Assembly: GCA_035476815.1 (NCBI GenBank)
Contig: DATILD010000076.1
Coordinates: 14,176-78,175, forward strand
Length of the DNA: 64,000 nucleotides
Reading direction: 5' to 3'
DNA from: Methylibium sp035476815
GTDB taxonomy: Bacteria > Pseudomonadota > Gammaproteobacteria > Burkholderiales > Burkholderiaceae_C
The notes under the pieces are model-generated. The model was not told where the DNA came from, made no database searches, and saw only the letters and a program-made list of their open reading frames with translations. Of the stretch, positions 31,990-39,377 are shown piece by piece (the stretch's first letter is position 1; each line of letters begins with the position of its first letter). The position numbers and the translations under genes were made by a program.

Positions 31990-32640
31990 ATGGCCGCCGT
32001 CACCGACACCCTCGCCGCCTCCGGCATCAGCGCCACCTCGTCCGCGACCGCGGCGACGAAGGACGATGCCTCCGAGCGCTTCCTCAAGCTGCTGGTCACG
32101 CAGATGCAGAACCAGGACCCGCTCAATCCGATGGACAACGCGCAGGTCACCAGCCAGATGGCGCAGATCAACACCGTCACCGGCATCGAGAAGCTCAACG
32201 ACACGGTGCAGGCGCTGTCCAGCCAGATGCTGTCGAGCCAGATGCTGCAGGGCGCGGGCCTGGTCGGCCGCAGCGTGCTGATGCAGGGCAATGCGCTGCG
32301 CTTCGGCGAGGACGGCAAGACCGCCGGCGGCTTCGAGCTCGCCAGCGCCGCCGACAGCGTCAAGGTCGAAGTGCTGTCGCCGAGCGGCCGGGTGCTCGAC
32401 ACCATCGACGTCGGCGCCGCCTCGGCGGGCCGCAACGGCTTCGAGTGGACCGCGCCCGAGGGCGCGTCCACCGACGGCATCACCTTCCGCGTCGTCGCAC
32501 GCTCGGGCGGCACGACGCTCACCGCGACGCCGCTCACCACCGACCTGGTGCGCGCGGTGTCCACCTCGGGCAACGCGCTGCAGCTCGAGCTGCTGTACGG
32601 CGGCTCGGTGCCCTACACCCAGGTCAAGGCCATCTCCTGA
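31990..32640 (+). CDS. flgD: Flagellar hook assembly protein FlgD
   Basis: A 216-residue hook-capping protein. FLKLLVTQMQNQDPLNPMDN and TSQMAQINTVTGIEKLN are the signature N-terminal part; QMLSSQMLQGAGLVGRSVLM leads into the C-terminal tudor/Fn3-like portion (NGFEWTAPEGASTDGITFRV). It needs no signal peptide, being exported by the flagellar type III system. It lies between flgC and flgE with short gaps. Confidence 0.96.
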   Translation: MAAVTDTLAASGISATSSATAATKDDASERFLKLLVTQMQNQDPLNPMDNAQVTSQMAQINTVTGIEKLNDTVQALSSQMLSSQMLQGAGLVGRSVLMQGNALRFGEDGKTAGGFELASAADSVKVEVLSPSGRVLDTIDVGAASAGRNGFEWTAPEGASTDGITFRVVARSGGTTLTATPLTTDLVRAVSTSGNALQLELLYGGSVPYTQVKAIS

Positions 32641-32680
32641 GGCGCGCCGCGCCGCGAACTTTCTCCAAAGGAAACCCACC

Positions 32681-33946
32681 ATGAGCTTCCAGCAAGGTCT
32701 GTCCGGTATCAACGCTGCGGCCAAGAACCTCGAGATCATCTCGAACAACATCGCCAACGCCGCCACCTACGGGGCCAAGTCCTCGCGCGCCGAGTTCGCC
32801 GACGTCTACGCGACCGCGATGAACGGCGCCGGCAGCAACAGCATCGGCATCGGCACCAACCTCGTCGCGGTGGCCCAGCAGTTCACGCAGGGCAACATCA
32901 CCACCACCGAGAACCCGATGGACCTGGCGATCAACGGCGCCGGCTTCTTCCAGGTCAGCGACGGCGCGAACCCGACGCAGTACACCCGCAACGGCCAGTT
33001 CAAGATCGACCGCGAGGGCTTCATCGTCAACAACCAGAAGCTGATGCTGATGGGCTACCCGGCCGACAGCCAGGGCGCCATCGTGCCGGGCGCGGCCGCG
33101 CCGATCCAGCTGCCGACCGCCGGCATCGAGCCGCGCGCGACCGACGAGATCTCGATCGAGATGAACCTCGACGCGCGCGCCGCCGTCACGCTGCCGACCG
33201 CCGGCGACCGCATCGACTTCGACGACCCGACCACCTACAACAACGCCACCTCGGTGACGGTGTACGACGACAAGGGCCAGGACGTCGCGCTGACCTACTA
33301 CTTCCAGAAGACCGCCACCGACACGTGGGATGTCTACGTCGCCGCCAACGGCACGCCGGTCAATGTCGACGGCTCGGGCGTGCCGCTGGCCAGCACGACC
33401 ATCCAGTTCCCGAGCAACGGCGGCACGCCGCTGGCGCCCGCCACGTCGGTGGCGATCGACATCCCCGCCACGCTCCGCCCGGGCGGCGGCGAGACGGTGC
33501 CGATCGCCGGCATCCAGCTCGACGTCAGCGGCGCGACCCAGTACGGCGCCAGCTTCGGCGTGACCAACATGACGCAGACCGGCTACGCGCCGGGCCAGCT
33601 CTCGGGCATCACGATCGAGGGCAACGGCGTCATCACGGCGCGCTACAGCAACGGCCAGAGCAAGCCGGCCGGCCAGCTCGAGCTCGCCAACTTCCGCAAC
33701 CCGCAGGGCCTGCAGCCGATGGGCGGCAACGCCTGGAGCGCGACCTACGGCTCCGGCGACCCGGTGGTCGGCGCGGCCGGCGACGGCAACTTCGGCGTGC
33801 TGCAGGCCGGCGCGCTGGAGGAGAGCAACGTCGACATGACCGCCGAGCTGGTGAGCATGATCACCGTGCAGCGCGTCTACCAGGCCAACGCCCAGTCGAT
33901 CAAGACGACCGACGCGGTGCTGCAGACCATCGTGAACCTGCGCTGA
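32681..33946 (+). CDS. flgE: Flagellar hook protein FlgE
   Basis: A 421-residue hook subunit. It starts MSFQQGLSGINAAAKNLEII with SNNIANAATYGAKSSRAEFA, and has NPMDLAINGAGFFQVSDG in the N-terminal core, a variable outer region (about 150-330), and GALEESNVDMTAELVSMITV, QRVYQANAQSIKTTDAVLQT at the end. AAAGGAAA precedes the ATG. Length is typical for betaproteobacterial FlgE. Confidence 0.97.
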   Translation: MSFQQGLSGINAAAKNLEIISNNIANAATYGAKSSRAEFADVYATAMNGAGSNSIGIGTNLVAVAQQFTQGNITTTENPMDLAINGAGFFQVSDGANPTQYTRNGQFKIDREGFIVNNQKLMLMGYPADSQGAIVPGAAAPIQLPTAGIEPRATDEISIEMNLDARAAVTLPTAGDRIDFDDPTTYNNATSVTVYDDKGQDVALTYYFQKTATDTWDVYVAANGTPVNVDGSGVPLASTTIQFPSNGGTPLAPATSVAIDIPATLRPGGGETVPIAGIQLDVSGATQYGASFGVTNMTQTGYAPGQLSGITIEGNGVITARYSNGQSKPAGQLELANFRNPQGLQPMGGNAWSATYGSGDPVVGAAGDGNFGVLQAGALEESNVDMTAELVSMITVQRVYQANAQSIKTTDAVLQTIVNLR

Positions 33947-33983
33947 CCGGCGCGACGGGCACTGACGAGAAGGCGAGGGCGAC

Positions 33984-34712
33984 GTGGACCGGATGATCTA
34001 TTTGTCCATGGCCGGTGCGAAGGCGACGATGCAGCGCCAGGACGTGCTGGCCAACAACCTCGCCAACGCCTCGACCACGGGCTTTCGCGCCGAGCTGCAG
34101 GCCTTCCGCGCGGTGCCGGTGCAGGGCGACGGCGCCAGCACCCGCGTCTATGCGCTCGAGACCACCACCGGCTACGACGCCACGCCGGGCGCGGTCGCCT
34201 CGACCGGCCGGCCGCTCGACGTCGCGATGCAGGGCCCGTCCTGGCTGGCGGTGCAGGGCTTGGACGGCACCGAGGCCTACACCCGCATGGGCTCCCTGCA
34301 GACCGGCCCCGATGGCACGCTGACCACCGCCGGCGGCCTGACGGTGCTGGGCGACGGCGGCCCGATCTCGATCCCGCCCAACACCGAACCGACGATCGGC
34401 GCCGACGGCACGATCAGCGTGCGCCAGTCCAACGGCACCGTCAACACGGTGGGCCGGCTGAAGCTGGTGACGCCCGAGGCGCCGCTGCAGCGCGGCGACG
34501 ACGGCCTGTTCCGCGCCGCCGACGGCGACCTGTCGGCCGACCCGAACGCGCGGCTGACGGCCGGCGCGCTCGAGGGCAGCAACGTCAACCCGATCGAGAA
34601 CATGGTGGCGATGATCGCCGCCGCGCGCCAGTTCGAGGCGCAGATGAAGATGCTGCAGACCGCCGAACGCGACGAGCAGGCCGCGGGCCGGCTGCTGTCG
34701 ATGAACCCCTGA
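33984..34712 (+). CDS. flgF: Flagellar basal-body rod protein FlgF
   Basis: A 242-residue rod subunit. A GTG start at 33984 gives MDRMIYLSMAGAKATMQRQ, the expected FlgF N-terminus, with GAGGGCGAC in front; an ATG three codons later would cut it. LANNLANASTTGFRAELQAF is the rod motif; RPLDVAMQGPSWLAVQGLDG and LEGSNVNPIENMVAMIAAAR are also typical. Normally flgG follows directly, but here two extra genes intervene. Confidence 0.96.
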   Translation: MDRMIYLSMAGAKATMQRQDVLANNLANASTTGFRAELQAFRAVPVQGDGASTRVYALETTTGYDATPGAVASTGRPLDVAMQGPSWLAVQGLDGTEAYTRMGSLQTGPDGTLTTAGGLTVLGDGGPISIPPNTEPTIGADGTISVRQSNGTVNTVGRLKLVTPEAPLQRGDDGLFRAADGDLSADPNARLTAGALEGSNVNPIENMVAMIAAARQFEAQMKMLQTAERDEQAAGRLLSMNP

Positions 34713-34780
34713 GGGTGCCACCGGCGCAGCGGCGCTACGCTGTCGGATCCCTCCTCCCGCTGCGCCCTCGGCGCATCGCC

Positions 34781-35260
34781 ATGCCGCGTCTGTTGCCGCT
34801 GTTCGCCCTGGTGCTGCTGTGCGCCGCCTGTGCGGCGGTGCCCGACCGCAAGCGCGTCACCGACGCCGCGACCTCGCCGCTGGCCGACCTCAACCTCACG
34901 CGCACCGAGATCCCGGACTTGCTGCTGGCCGCCCAGGCGGCCCCCTATGCGCTGCCGCCGGTCACCGGCTGCGAGGCGCTGGGCGAGGCGATCGCGGCGC
35001 TCGACGAGGTGCTCGGCCCCGATCTCGACGCGCCCAGGGACGAGGCCGAGCGCTCGATGGTCGAGCGCGGCTCGGAAGCGGTCGGCGACGCGGCGGTCGG
35101 CGCGCTCCAGGGGGCGGCCCAGGGCGTGCTGCCGTTTCGCGGCTGGCTGCGCAAGCTCAGCGGCGCCGACAAACACTCGCGCGAGGTGAGCGCGGCGATC
35201 GCCGCCGGCCGCGCGCGCCGCGCCTTCATCAAGGGGCTGCGGGTCGGGCTGGCCTGCTGA
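34781..35260 (+). CDS. Small putative lipoprotein inserted between flgF and flgG
   Basis: A 159-residue protein with a signal segment MPRLLPLFALVLLCAAC; a lipobox-like end gives Cys17 as the probable lipidated residue, although Cys at -3 is unusual. The mature part contains LADLNLTRTEIPDLLLAAQA, GCEALGEAIAALDEVLGPDL and a Gly/Ala-rich stretch EAVGDAAVGALQGAAQGVLP resembling a glycine-zipper-like hydrophobic segment. The end is basic (RARRAFIKGLRVG). I do not recognise a characterised family. Similar small proteins exist in Burkholderiales outside flagellar operons (general impression, unverified), so a flagellar role is not claimed. Confidence 0.7.
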   Translation: MPRLLPLFALVLLCAACAAVPDRKRVTDAATSPLADLNLTRTEIPDLLLAAQAAPYALPPVTGCEALGEAIAALDEVLGPDLDAPRDEAERSMVERGSEAVGDAAVGALQGAAQGVLPFRGWLRKLSGADKHSREVSAAIAAGRARRAFIKGLRVGLAC

Positions 35261-35401
35261 GGGATGCCCCGGGGTCGTCCTGGAACGCGAGTCGATCTGT
35301 CCGAAATTCGGTCACCCGCCGATCTGCACGGGCGCGCCGGCGTTCGGAGATTCCTCTTGAGAATCAACGGGCTGGTCGACGCGACGGCGGCCGACCCGCA
35401 T

Positions 35402-35417
35402 TGGCATGCTCCGTGCA
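35402..35417 (+). promoter_or_regulatory. Sigma-54-type promoter inside the flg cluster
   Basis: TGGCATGCTCCGTGCA has the invariant GG (35403-35404) and GC (35415-35416) 10 bases apart and TGGCA at -24. It lies 67 bases before the 72-residue gene (35484) and could also serve flgG onward, splitting the flg cluster into two transcription units. Confidence 0.5.
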
Positions 35418-35483
35418 AAAGACGGTCGAGCGTATCGAAGTGATGCGCCGGGGCGCCAGCCGCCCGGTCCGAGGAGTTGCATC

Positions 35484-35702
35484 ATGGGCATGTCGTCGAT
35501 CGTTTCCGCTGAACGCACTGACTATCAACTGAGCTTCAGCCCGCTGCGTGTCAACGGGCGCGGCTTCGCCTTCCCCTGCGACGCCGCGGGGCGCGTGAAC
35601 ATCGACGCGCTCAGCGATGCCGCGCGCAACAACTACCTCTATGCCCGGGCGGTCATCGGGCACGAGTTCTTAATGCCGGTGGTGGCGCCGGCCGCGAACT
35701 GA
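35484..35702 (+). CDS. Small conserved protein of unknown function (72 aa), paralogue of 9823-10041
   Basis: A 72-residue soluble protein. Its centre, GRGFAFPCDAAGRVNIDALS and AARNNYLYARAVIGHEF, repeats that of the protein at 9823-10041; the two are the same length and align without gaps at 35 of 72 identical positions. GAGGAG lies 10 bases before the ATG. It stands between the small lipoprotein and flgG, behind a sigma-54-type promoter. The function is unknown; finding one copy at the head of a catabolic operon and one inside the flagellar cluster suggests a stress or housekeeping role not tied to either. Confidence 0.8.
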   Translation: MGMSSIVSAERTDYQLSFSPLRVNGRGFAFPCDAAGRVNIDALSDAARNNYLYARAVIGHEFLMPVVAPAAN

Positions 35703-35778
35703 GGGGCGAAGTCGCGCCTTTTCCGCGCCTCGCGGTACTCCAGCCGCCGCATCATCGGCCGACAAGGAGCACCTCGCC

Positions 35779-36561
35779 ATGATGCGTTCGCTTTGGATCG
35801 CCAAGACCGGCATGGAGGCCCAGCAGACCCAGCTGGACCACATCTCGCACAACCTCGCCAACAGCGCCACCAACGGCTACAAGCGCGCGCACGCGGTGTT
35901 CGAGGACCTGATGTACCAGACGCTGCGGCAGTCGGGCGCCAACAGCACCGAGCAGTCGACGCTGCCCACCGGGCTGCAGGTCGGCCTGGGCACGCAGGCG
36001 GTCGCGACCTCGCGCCAGTTCAGCCAGGGCAACCTGCAGCAGACCGGCAACAACCTCGACATCGCGATCAAGGGCGGCGGCTTCTTCCAGATCCAGATGC
36101 CCGACGGCACCACCGGCTACACCCGCGACGGCGCGTTCCAGGTCGACGCCTCGGGCCAGCTGGTCACCAACAACGGCTACGTGGTCCAGCCCGGCATCGT
36201 GATCCCGGCCAATGCGCAGAGCGTCACGGTCGCGGCCGACGGCGTGGTCAGCGTCGCGCTGCCCGGCCAGGCGCTGCCGCAGCAGGTCGGCCAGCTGCAG
36301 CTCGCCAGCTTCGTCAACCCGGCCGGCCTGGAGCCGCGCGGGCAGAACCTGTTCGGCGAGACCGCGTCCTCGGGCACGCCCAACGCCGGCGCGGCCGGCA
36401 GCAACGGGCTGGGCCAGCTCGCGCAGGGCTTCGTCGAGACCAGCAACGTCAACGTGGTCGAGGAGCTGGTCGCGATGATCCAGACCCAGCGCGCCTACGA
36501 GCTCAACTCGAAGGCGATCCAGACCTCCGACCAGATGCTGCAGCGTCTGTCGCAGCTGTGA
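35779..36561 (+). CDS. flgG: Flagellar distal rod protein FlgG
   Basis: A 260-residue distal rod subunit: MMRSLWIAKTGMEAQQTQLD, then HISHNLANSATNGYKRAHAVF is the N-terminal signature. NNLDIAIKGGGFFQIQMPDG and GFVETSNVNVVEELVAMIQT with QRAYELNSKAIQTSDQMLQR complete the pattern. AAGGAG precedes the ATG. Its stop overlaps the flgH start by one base (TGATG). Confidence 0.97.
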   Translation: MMRSLWIAKTGMEAQQTQLDHISHNLANSATNGYKRAHAVFEDLMYQTLRQSGANSTEQSTLPTGLQVGLGTQAVATSRQFSQGNLQQTGNNLDIAIKGGGFFQIQMPDGTTGYTRDGAFQVDASGQLVTNNGYVVQPGIVIPANAQSVTVAADGVVSVALPGQALPQQVGQLQLASFVNPAGLEPRGQNLFGETASSGTPNAGAAGSNGLGQLAQGFVETSNVNVVEELVAMIQTQRAYELNSKAIQTSDQMLQRLSQL

Positions 36562-37229
36562 TGCGCGCCGTCCGGTTTGCCGCGCTGCCCGCGGCGCTGC
36601 TGCTCGCGGCCTGCGAGGCGATGCAGCCCAAGGTCGACATCGCCGACACCAAGCCGGTGCGCCCGACCGTGCAGGCGCCGGCGCCGGTCAACAACGGCGC
36701 GATCTTCCAGGCCGCCAGCTACCGGCCGCTGTTCGAGGACCACCGCGCGCGCCTGGTCGGCGACACGATCACGGTGCAGATCGTCGAGAAGGTCGCGGCC
36801 AGCCAGCAGTCGACCAGCACGGTCGACAAGTCGGGCTCGATTGAGGCCGGCATCACGGCACTGCCGCTGATGCCGTCGAGCGCCTTCAACCGCGCCAGCG
36901 CGTCGGGCAGCTCGAGCAACAACTTCGAGGGCAAGGGCACGACCGCCAGCGCCAACACCTTCAGCGGCACCATCACCGCCACCGTCACCGAGGTGCTGCC
37001 CAACGGCCACCTGGTGATCGCCGGCGAGAAGCAGATCGGCGTCAATGCCCATGTGGACGTGCTGCGCTTCTCGGGCCAGGTCGATCCGCGCGCGATCCAG
37101 CCGGGCAATTCGGTCGCCTCGGCGCAGATCGCCAACGTGCGCATCGAGCAGCGCGGCCGTGGCGCCCAGGCCGAAGCGCAGGCAATTGGCTGGTTGGCAC
37201 GGTTCTTTTTAAGCGTTCTGCCCATCTAA
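36561..37229 (+). CDS. flgH: Flagellar L-ring lipoprotein FlgH
   Basis: A 222-residue outer-membrane lipoprotein forming the L ring. The signal peptide ends in the lipobox LLLAAC, with Cys16 lipidated. Family motifs: GAIFQAASYRPLFEDHRARL, VGDTITVQIVEKVAASQQST, VTEVLPNGHLVIAGEKQIGV and the C-terminal RGRGAQAEAQAIGWLARFFL. Start overlaps the flgG stop (TGATG), so translation is coupled. Confidence 0.97.
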   Translation: MRAVRFAALPAALLLAACEAMQPKVDIADTKPVRPTVQAPAPVNNGAIFQAASYRPLFEDHRARLVGDTITVQIVEKVAASQQSTSTVDKSGSIEAGITALPLMPSSAFNRASASGSSSNNFEGKGTTASANTFSGTITATVTEVLPNGHLVIAGEKQIGVNAHVDVLRFSGQVDPRAIQPGNSVASAQIANVRIEQRGRGAQAEAQAIGWLARFFLSVLPI

Positions 37230-37242
37230 AGATTTCCAGAAT

Positions 37243-37272
37243 GGTGACAACGACCCTCATGCCGTTGTCACC
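37243..37272 (+). promoter_or_regulatory. Perfect inverted repeat directly before the flgI start
   Basis: GGTGACAACG (37243-37252) and CGTTGTCACC (37263-37272) form a perfect 10-base stem around a 10-base loop. The stem ends three bases before the flgI ATG (37276) and occupies the place of the ribosome-binding site; no Shine-Dalgarno sequence is visible outside it. It may act as an RNA hairpin limiting flgI translation, or as a DNA operator. Confidence 0.5.
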
Positions 37273-37275
37273 ACC

Positions 37276-38427
37276 ATGCACCGCCTCCACGCCCCCGTCC
37301 CGACCGCCGACGCGCTGCTGCGCCTCGTGATCGGACTGGCCTTCGCGCTGGCCAGCGCCGCGCTGTGGTGGCCGCAGGACGCCGAGGCCGCCAGGCTCAA
37401 GGAAGTCGCCTCGGTGCAGGGGGTGCGCGCCAACCAGCTGGTCGGCTACGGCCTCGTCGTCGGCCTCGACGGCAGCGGCGACCAGACCACCCAGACCCCG
37501 TTCACGACCCAGAGCCTGAACGCGATGCTGCAGCAGATGGGCGTGACGGTGCCGCCCGGCACCAGCATCCAGCTGCGCAACGTGGCCGCGGTGATGATCA
37601 CCGCCTCGCTGCCGCCGTTCGCGCAGCCGGGCCAGACCATCGACATCAACGTCGCGTCGATGGGCAATGCCAAGAGCCTGCGCGGCGGCACGCTGATCGC
37701 GACGCCGCTGAAGGGCGCCGACGGCCAGGTCTATGCGCTGGCCCAGGGCAACCTGATCGTCGGCGGCGCCGGCGCCTCGGCCGGTGGCTCCAAGGTGCAG
37801 GTCAATTCGCTCAACGCCGGCCGCGTGCCGGGCGGCGCGACGGTCGAGCGCGCGGTGCCCACGCCGCTGGCCCAGGGCGACACGCTACAGCTCGACCTGA
37901 ATTCGGCCGACTACTCGACCGCGCGCGACGTGGTCAAGGCGATCAACGCCCGCATGGGCGAGGGCAACGCGCAGGCGCTCGACGGCCGCACGGTGCGCGT
38001 GCGCATGCCGGCCTCGCCGGACGCGCGCGTGGCCTTCCTGGCCGACATCGAGAACCTGCCGATCACGCTGACCGCGCCCGCCGCGCGCGTGGTGGTCAAC
38101 GCCCGCACCGGCTCGGTGGTGGTCAACCAGTCGGTCACGCTCGGCGCCTGTGCGGTCGCGCATGGCAACCTGTCGGTGACGATCTCGTCCTCGCCGGTGA
38201 TCAGCCAGCCAGGCCCGCTGTCGCAGGGCCAGACGGTGCAGGCCGAGAAGGCCGACATCGCGATCAAGCAGGACGCCGGCTCGCTGATCACGCTGGCCGC
38301 CGGCACCCAGCTGACCGACGTGGTCAAGGCGCTCAACTCGCTCGGCGCCACGCCGCAGGAGCTGCTCGCGATCCTGCAGGCGATCAAGGCCGCCGGCGCG
38401 CTCAACGCCGAGCTCGAGGTGATCTGA
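37276..38427 (+). CDS. flgI: Flagellar P-ring protein FlgI
   Basis: A 383-residue periplasmic ring protein. An extended signal peptide (hydrophobic LLRLVIGLAFALASAALW, cleavage near AEAARL) precedes the classic RLKEVASVQGVRANQLVGYG, then LVVGLDGSGDQT and FTTQSLNAMLQQMGV. VVVNARTGSVVVNQSVTLG and LVKALNSLGATPQELLAILQ-type endings are also present (here VVKALNSLGATPQELLAILQ). Its assembly is helped by FlgA. A perfect hairpin sits at its start, and a dispersed palindromic element follows its stop. Confidence 0.96.
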   Translation: MHRLHAPVPTADALLRLVIGLAFALASAALWWPQDAEAARLKEVASVQGVRANQLVGYGLVVGLDGSGDQTTQTPFTTQSLNAMLQQMGVTVPPGTSIQLRNVAAVMITASLPPFAQPGQTIDINVASMGNAKSLRGGTLIATPLKGADGQVYALAQGNLIVGGAGASAGGSKVQVNSLNAGRVPGGATVERAVPTPLAQGDTLQLDLNSADYSTARDVVKAINARMGEGNAQALDGRTVRVRMPASPDARVAFLADIENLPITLTAPAARVVVNARTGSVVVNQSVTLGACAVAHGNLSVTISSSPVISQPGPLSQGQTVQAEKADIAIKQDAGSLITLAAGTQLTDVVKALNSLGATPQELLAILQAIKAAGALNAELEVI

Positions 38428-38439
38428 TGCGCAGTGTCT

Positions 38440-38518
38440 GCCCCCACGCTTGCGGCTGCGCCGCTGCACTGCCCCCCGAGGGGGCGCATGCCGCCCTTGG
38501 GGCGGCCCGGCGGTCGGC
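38440..38518. repeat. Palindromic GC-rich element in the flgI-flgJ gap
   Basis: The 91-base gap contains GCCCCCCGAGGGGGC (about 38470-38484) and CCGCCCTTGGGGCGG (about 38491-38505), two adjacent palindromes, preceded by CCCACGCTTGCGGCTGCGCC. It resembles the element at 16888-16936 in design. Such C/G-run palindromes look like a dispersed intergenic family of Burkholderiales genomes (recollection, unverified). Confidence 0.5.
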
Positions 38519-39367
38519 ATGATGACCACCCCCGGGCTCGGTTCCGGCCTCGACGGCCAGGCGCTGCGCACGCTGCGCGCGCAGGCCGGCAACGACCCGC
38601 GCGCCGCGATCCAGCAGGCGGCCAAGCAATTCGAGTCGCTGTTCATGCAGGAACTGATGAAGAGCATGCGCAGCGCGACGATGTCGAGCGGCATGATGGA
38701 CAACAGCGGCACGGCGATGGGCACCGAGCTGCTCGATGGCCAGTTCGCGCAGAAGCTCACCGGCCTGCCCGGCGGCTTGTCGAGCCTGATCGCCAAGCAG
38801 CTCGAGCGCCAGCTCGGCAAGCCCGCCGACGCGGCCGTGGCCCCGCAGGCCGCCGCCAACGCGCCGGCCTGGGAGCGCCTGCCCGGCGCGTCGCGCGCCC
38901 AGGACTTCGTGGCTCGCCACAGCGACGCCGCCGAGGCCGCCGCGGCCGAGACCGGCATCCCGGGCGCCTTCATCCTGAGCCAGGCCGCGCACGAGTCCGG
39001 CTGGGGCAAGCGCGAGATCCGCCACGCCGACGGCCGCCCGAGCCACAACGTGTTCGGCATCAAGGCCGGCGCGAACTGGAAGGGCCCGGTCGCCGAGGTG
39101 ACGACCACCGAATACGTCGACGGCCAGCCGCGCAAGGTCAAGGCGCAGTTCCGCGCCTACGCGTCCTACGACGAGGCGTTCCGCGACTACGCGCGCCTGA
39201 TCAAGGACAGCCCGCGCTATGCCAAGGTGGTGGAGCAGGGCGGCAACGCCCAGGGCTTCGCGGTCAACCTGCAGCGCGCCGGCTATGCCACCGACCCGGC
39301 CTATGCCGCCAAGCTCGGCCGGGTGATCAACACCACCCTGCGGCTGCAGCGCACGCTGACCACCTGA
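38519..39367 (+). CDS. flgJ: Flagellar rod cap / peptidoglycan hydrolase FlgJ
   Basis: A 282-residue two-domain protein. The N-terminal rod-cap domain has AIQQAAKQFESLFMQELMKS and MRSATMSSGMMDN. The C-terminal glucosaminidase domain (about 125-282) has ETGIPGAFILSQAAHESGWG with the catalytic Glu, HNVFGIKAGANWKG and YASYDEAFRDYARLI. It cuts a hole in peptidoglycan for the growing rod. Two tandem ATGs (38519, 38522) follow the palindromic element; a longer frame upstream is inside that element and is not believed. Confidence 0.95.
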   Translation: MMTTPGLGSGLDGQALRTLRAQAGNDPRAAIQQAAKQFESLFMQELMKSMRSATMSSGMMDNSGTAMGTELLDGQFAQKLTGLPGGLSSLIAKQLERQLGKPADAAVAPQAAANAPAWERLPGASRAQDFVARHSDAAEAAAAETGIPGAFILSQAAHESGWGKREIRHADGRPSHNVFGIKAGANWKGPVAEVTTTEYVDGQPRKVKAQFRAYASYDEAFRDYARLIKDSPRYAKVVEQGGNAQGFAVNLQRAGYATDPAYAAKLGRVINTTLRLQRTLTT

Positions 39368-39377
39368 GGACGATGCG

